A stretch of DNA of 64,000 nucleotides from assembly GCA_023439045.1 (NCBI GenBank), contig JAEXOY010000032.1, positions 1 through 64,000 of the forward strand. Reading direction: 5' to 3'. The stretch is from Bacillota bacterium (lineage in GTDB: Bacteria; Bacillota; Clostridia; Acetivibrionales; DSM-1351). Shown piece after piece: positions 60,990-64,000 of this stretch (position 1 is the stretch's first letter; each line of letters starts with the position of its first letter). Below the pieces are notes generated by a model. The model worked only from the letters and a program-made list of their open reading frames with translations, was not told the origin of the DNA and ran no database searches. Position numbers and translations under genes: made by a program.

Positions 60990-62447
60990 ATGGCTTACCA
61001 CGATTTACACGATTTTATTAAAAAACTGCGAAATAGAGATTTATTGAAGGATATATATGAGGAAGTGGACTCAAATCTCGAGATTACTGAAATAACTGAT
61101 AGGGTGGTGAAATCAGGAGGCCCAGCCTTGCTGTTTCATAAAGTTAAGAATTCTAATTATCCTGTACTAACAAATGCTTTTGGTTCATATGAACGAATGA
61201 ATTTAGCTCTTGGGGTAGAGGACATTGAAAAACTTTCTGAGGGTATATCTAGTATTATTGACATTGAAAATTATTTGGGCTTGATTAACAAGGTCAAAGC
61301 TATTCCAGCTCTTTTACAAGCTGCTACTGCATTTCCTATTAAGCTACCTGGGAAGGGGCTGTGTCAGCAGGTTATTGAGAAGAAATGTGATATCAACACT
61401 TTACCTGTTTTGAAATGTTGGCCATTGGACGGGGGCAGGTTTATCACGTTGCCAATAGTAATAACAAAGGATGTTGACTCCGGTATACAAAACTGCGGAA
61501 TGTATCGCTTACAGGTCTTTGACAGTTGTACAACGGGAATGCATTGGCATTTGCACAAGGACGGCCGTGAGTTGTACGAAAAATATAGGAAAAGGGGCAT
61601 GAAAATGCCCGTTGCAGTGGCGCTGGGCTGTGACCCAGCTATAACCTATGCCGCTACAGCGCCACTGCCTCCACAGATTGATGAAATGCTATTTGCAGGA
61701 TACCTCAGAAAGGCACCTGTCCCACTGGTAAAGGCTATTACAAGTGATATTTATGTACCCGCAAATGCCGAGTTTATTTTGGAGGGATATGTAGACACAC
61801 AGGAGCCATTAAGGCTAGAAGGACCATTTGGGGATCATACAGGTTATTATTCAAAATCGGACTATTATCCTGTATTTCATGTCACCTGTATTACACACAG
61901 AAAGGATGCAATTTACCCTGCTACAGTGGTAGGAAAACCCCCTATGGAGGACTGTTTTCTTGGAAAAGCAACAGAGCGTCTTTTTTTACCACTACTCAAG
62001 CTACAGTTTCCAGAAATCATAGATATCAACTTTCCTCTTGAAGGTGTCTTCCATAACTGCATAATTGTATCCATCATTAAGCGATTTCCGGGGCATGCCC
62101 GCAAGGTAATGTATGCTTTATGGGGGTCAGGACAAATGATGTACACAAAAATGATTATTATTGTAGATAAAAATGTAAATCCTCATGATTTATCAACAGT
62201 AGCATGGAAGGTTTTTAACAATACCGATGCCCGCAGGGATTTTGTCATTGCAGATGGACCACTGGATGCTTTGGATCATGCATCGGCGGCCAGTCATTAC
62301 GGAAGTAGGGTAGGGATTGATGCAACAATAAAAATGAGGGAGGAAGGGCATCCAGGAAACTGGCCTGAGGATGTTGAAATGACCCGGGAAATAAAAGAGC
62401 TGGTAAGCAGAAAGTGGGAGAAATATGGTTTTAGCAAAGGCATTTAA
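60990..62447 (+). CDS. UbiD-family decarboxylase
   Basis: A 485-residue UbiD-type enzyme, which uses prenylated FMN to decarboxylate an aromatic acid. The start MAYHDLHDFIKKL, the segment EGPFGDHTGYY and GKPPMEDCFLGKATE agree with menaquinone-pathway decarboxylases. GAGGT lies before the ATG at 60990; a frame opens at 60978 but its ATG overlaps the ribosome binding site. It overlaps the UbiA gene by 23 bases. No UbiX gene, which makes the prenylated flavin, is visible here. Confidence 0.9.
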   Translation: MAYHDLHDFIKKLRNRDLLKDIYEEVDSNLEITEITDRVVKSGGPALLFHKVKNSNYPVLTNAFGSYERMNLALGVEDIEKLSEGISSIIDIENYLGLINKVKAIPALLQAATAFPIKLPGKGLCQQVIEKKCDINTLPVLKCWPLDGGRFITLPIVITKDVDSGIQNCGMYRLQVFDSCTTGMHWHLHKDGRELYEKYRKRGMKMPVAVALGCDPAITYAATAPLPPQIDEMLFAGYLRKAPVPLVKAITSDIYVPANAEFILEGYVDTQEPLRLEGPFGDHTGYYSKSDYYPVFHVTCITHRKDAIYPATVVGKPPMEDCFLGKATERLFLPLLKLQFPEIIDINFPLEGVFHNCIIVSIIKRFPGHARKVMYALWGSGQMMYTKMIIIVDKNVNPHDLSTVAWKVFNNTDARRDFVIADGPLDALDHASAASHYGSRVGIDATIKMREEGHPGNWPEDVEMTREIKELVSRKWEKYGFSKGI

Positions 62448-63321
62448 AAAAATTAAGCTCTATGGCGAGCTGGTTATGTTTTCTCATACTATTTTTTCAT
62501 TGTCATTTGCAATAATATCAATGGTGCTAGCTTCAGGGGGATTACCATCACTTTATACAGTCTTCTGGATAGTTGTCGCTTTTATGGGTGCAAGGACAGG
62601 AGCAAATGCCATAAACAGAGTGATAGACGCCAAAATTGATGCTATAAATGCAAGAACAGCACAAAGGCATATACCAAAGGGAGAGGTCAGTATAAAGGAA
62701 GCAGTTATTCTCACAGCAATCTCGTTTGTTGTAATGGTAATTGGGGCTGCGAAGCTCAATCTCCTTTGTCTAATACTCTCACCAATTGCGTTAGTGCTGC
62801 TGCTGGGGTATTCCTATACGAAGCGATTCACCTGGCTATGTCATTTAATTTTGGGAGTTACTACGGCAGCAGCACCAGTGGGAGCATGGATTGCCGTAAC
62901 TGGCACAGTAAGCTTATCAGCGCTGGCAATGGGTGCAGCAAATGTGTTTTGGGTGGCGGGCTTCGATATAATATACAGTACTCAGGATTATGAATTTGAT
63001 GTAGAACATTGCTTGCATTCTATTCCGGTGAGGTTTGGAGTAAAAAGTGCACTTTTAATATCAAGTCTTTTTCACGTATTAAGCCTTATTTTCTTAGTTT
63101 TCCTAGGAATGATTAATAGCCTTTTAGGGTTATGGTATTATTGTGGATTGTTTATTGTGGCTTTGCTACTAATTGTTGAGCATAGCCCAACTGCTACAAG
63201 GAACTCTAGAAACATAAAGATTGCATCATATTCATTAAACCAGCTAATTAGCATTGTTTTACTCGTATTCTCACTAATTGATATTTTTAGTAATGTTACT
63301 TTTTATGTCAGAATATTTTAA
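62425..63321 (+). CDS. UbiA-family prenyltransferase
   Basis: A 298-residue membrane enzyme with about eight hydrophobic segments. The two Asp-rich sites are NAINRVIDAKID and DIIYSTQDYEFD, which bind prenyl diphosphate through magnesium. It attaches a polyprenyl chain to an aromatic acid. The 23-base overlap with ubiD and the shared pathway suggest the MqnP step of futalosine-type menaquinone synthesis; the other mqn genes are not in this window. GGGAG lies just before the ATG. Confidence 0.9.
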   Translation: MVLAKAFKKIKLYGELVMFSHTIFSLSFAIISMVLASGGLPSLYTVFWIVVAFMGARTGANAINRVIDAKIDAINARTAQRHIPKGEVSIKEAVILTAISFVVMVIGAAKLNLLCLILSPIALVLLLGYSYTKRFTWLCHLILGVTTAAAPVGAWIAVTGTVSLSALAMGAANVFWVAGFDIIYSTQDYEFDVEHCLHSIPVRFGVKSALLISSLFHVLSLIFLVFLGMINSLLGLWYYCGLFIVALLLIVEHSPTATRNSRNIKIASYSLNQLISIVLLVFSLIDIFSNVTFYVRIF

Positions 63322-63441
63322 TTGAATTTTAGGCATCCTACTACCTGTTAGCAATAAACGAAGATATATATATGCTGTATAAGTCAATAAAATCAATGCT
63401 TTTTTTATAATATTCATCTCTTAATTATGGAGGAATGAAAA

Positions 63442-63573
63442 ATGGACGCAAGTAAAAAGCAAAAGGATACAAAGAATAATCGTAAATCTGATGGAAAATT
63501 TAGCAAAAAACATATAAACCACAGTCCACAAGCAGAAAGCGCTAGAACTATATTTGGTAAGGAAGAAAAATAA
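63442..63573 (+). CDS. Small protein of 43 residues (CPC_1213-like)
   Basis: A short frame with GGAGGA eight bases before the ATG. It encodes a basic start and a conserved-looking end (FSKKHINHSPQAESARTIFG). I recall similar ~40-residue proteins in clostridia called the CPC_1213 family; the function is unknown. The strong ribosome binding site argues that it is real. The next small gene follows 22 bases later, so they probably share a transcript. Confidence 0.65.
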   Translation: MDASKKQKDTKNNRKSDGKFSKKHINHSPQAESARTIFGKEEK

Positions 63574-63595
63574 ATCATGAAGGAGTAGGCTAGTA

Positions 63596-63715
63596 ATGAC
63601 AAAACAAAATAAGCAACAACCTGACCAAACAGAGGCAAGGATAAAGAAGGCAAATCTCCTTACTTCCATTGAACAAATAAAGGAAAAATCAAATAAAGAT
63701 AAGCCTAACAGATAA
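63596..63715 (+). CDS. Small protein of 39 residues
   Basis: A short frame with AGGAG at 63581 and an ATG at 63596. The product is charged and helical (TEARIKKANLLTSIEQIKEK) with no membrane segment. I recognise no family. Its ribosome binding site and the closeness to the preceding small gene support translation. Confidence 0.5.
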   Translation: MTKQNKQQPDQTEARIKKANLLTSIEQIKEKSNKDKPNR

Positions 63716-63908
63716 AAATTAAAAATAGACTGAATAAATTATTAAAATAAATAAACAGAAATAAATAAAATCAAATATTTAAACAGAACAATTAAAATCA
63801 AATAAATAATCAGAATAAATAAAACTTCAAATAAAGAAAAATAGAATAATTCCCCATATAGCGAATAAATTATTATAGCCAGGAAGCATGTGGGGGATAT
63901 TGAAGGGA
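63716..63908. other. A+T-rich leader before the last gene
   Basis: Degenerate AATAAAT-type repeats fill 63716-63850. TTCCCCATA (63850-63858) can pair with TGTGGGGGA (63889-63897), which holds the likely ribosome binding site of the next gene. Confidence 0.4.
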
Positions 63909-64000
63909 ATGCTAAAAAGAGCCTTAGCTGCAATACTCATTTTTGTTTTAACGACAATACTTTTTGGATGCGGCAGCGCACAGCCCAAAACCATAAAGCT
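63909..64000 (+). CDS. N-terminus of a lipoprotein (partial)
   Basis: The frame runs off the right edge. The first 20 residues are a signal peptide (MLKRALAAILIFVLTTILFG) followed by the lipobox Cys, so the protein is lipid-anchored on the outside. TTG at 63900 is a possible alternative start. Lipoproteins of this kind are often ABC transporter binding proteins, but too little is visible to say. Confidence 0.75.
   Translation, partial: MLKRALAAILIFVLTTILFGCGSAQPKTIK

Overview
The window is about 64 kb of AT-rich chromosome from an anaerobic, spore-forming Firmicute. Spore genes (an alpha/beta SASP and a YtvI-type membrane protein), sensory [FeFe]-hydrogenase-like proteins, a GH94 disaccharide phosphorylase with its own LacI regulator, an SLH-anchored protease and the T-box and L20/L21 leaders together suggest a clostridium of the cellulolytic Ruminiclostridium/Hungateiclostridium type. 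That placement is inference from gene content, not from a marker comparison.

Layout. 1-3.7 kb is accessory: the end of a peptidoglycan-binding protein, a frame-shifted polymorphic-toxin-like gene with a probable immunity gene, an unknown gene and a decayed transposase. 3.8-6.1 kb is the infC-rpmI-rplT operon with an attenuator leader, then a TrmH-type methyltransferase. 6.1-9.9 kb is a 41-bp repeat array, a LacI regulator and a GH94 phosphorylase that share an operator. 9.9-13.9 kb is a T-box leader and pheST. 14-16 kb is a soluble fusion of ferredoxin, hydrogenase-like and chemoreceptor modules. 16-24 kb holds an SASP gene, pgi, a possible small RNA, a phosphoesterase, an HD-GYP protein, tRNA-Leu, ytvI, a membrane chemoreceptor and an HD protein. 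24.2-29.5 kb is a zinc island: a Zur-like operator, an ABC importer, a Fur-family regulator and a two-gene permease unit. 29.6-34 kb has small Cys-rich proteins, tRNA-His, a DUF4349 lipoprotein, tRNA-Lys and tRNA-Gln, and prfC. 34.4-39.5 kb is a nucleoside kinase followed by a conserved-looking signalling cluster (DRTGG, HATPase, HydS-like hydrogenase, DRTGG, PHP). 39.5-42.8 kb has a PilZ protein, PlsC, tRNA-Pro and a methyltransferase behind a structured leader. 42.8-50 kb is the radical-SAM pair, RNase G, rplU-prp-rpmA, obgE and yhbY. 50-57.9 kb has a QueG-like protein, a cobalamin adenosyltransferase, an M16-SLH protease, a six-copy repeat cluster and a TrpB2-type enzyme. 58-64 kb has a YwaF-like protein, a FAD/Rieske oxidoreductase, a UbiD-UbiA pair, two tiny proteins and the start of a lipoprotein.

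Two themes recur. First, redox sensing: two hydrogenase-like proteins keep the four H-cluster cysteines but lack the proton-relay cysteine, one fused to a chemoreceptor output and one in a signalling cluster. Second, many intergenic gaps contain 2-7 tandem copies of a gap-specific 13-66 bp unit directly upstream of a gene, sometimes including the ribosome binding site, and one gap holds a larger 126-129 bp family in both orientations.

Coding starts were chosen from ribosome binding site spacing and often differ from the longest frame; infC appears to start at AUU. All function calls come from reading motifs and overall similarity to remembered families; no database search was run.
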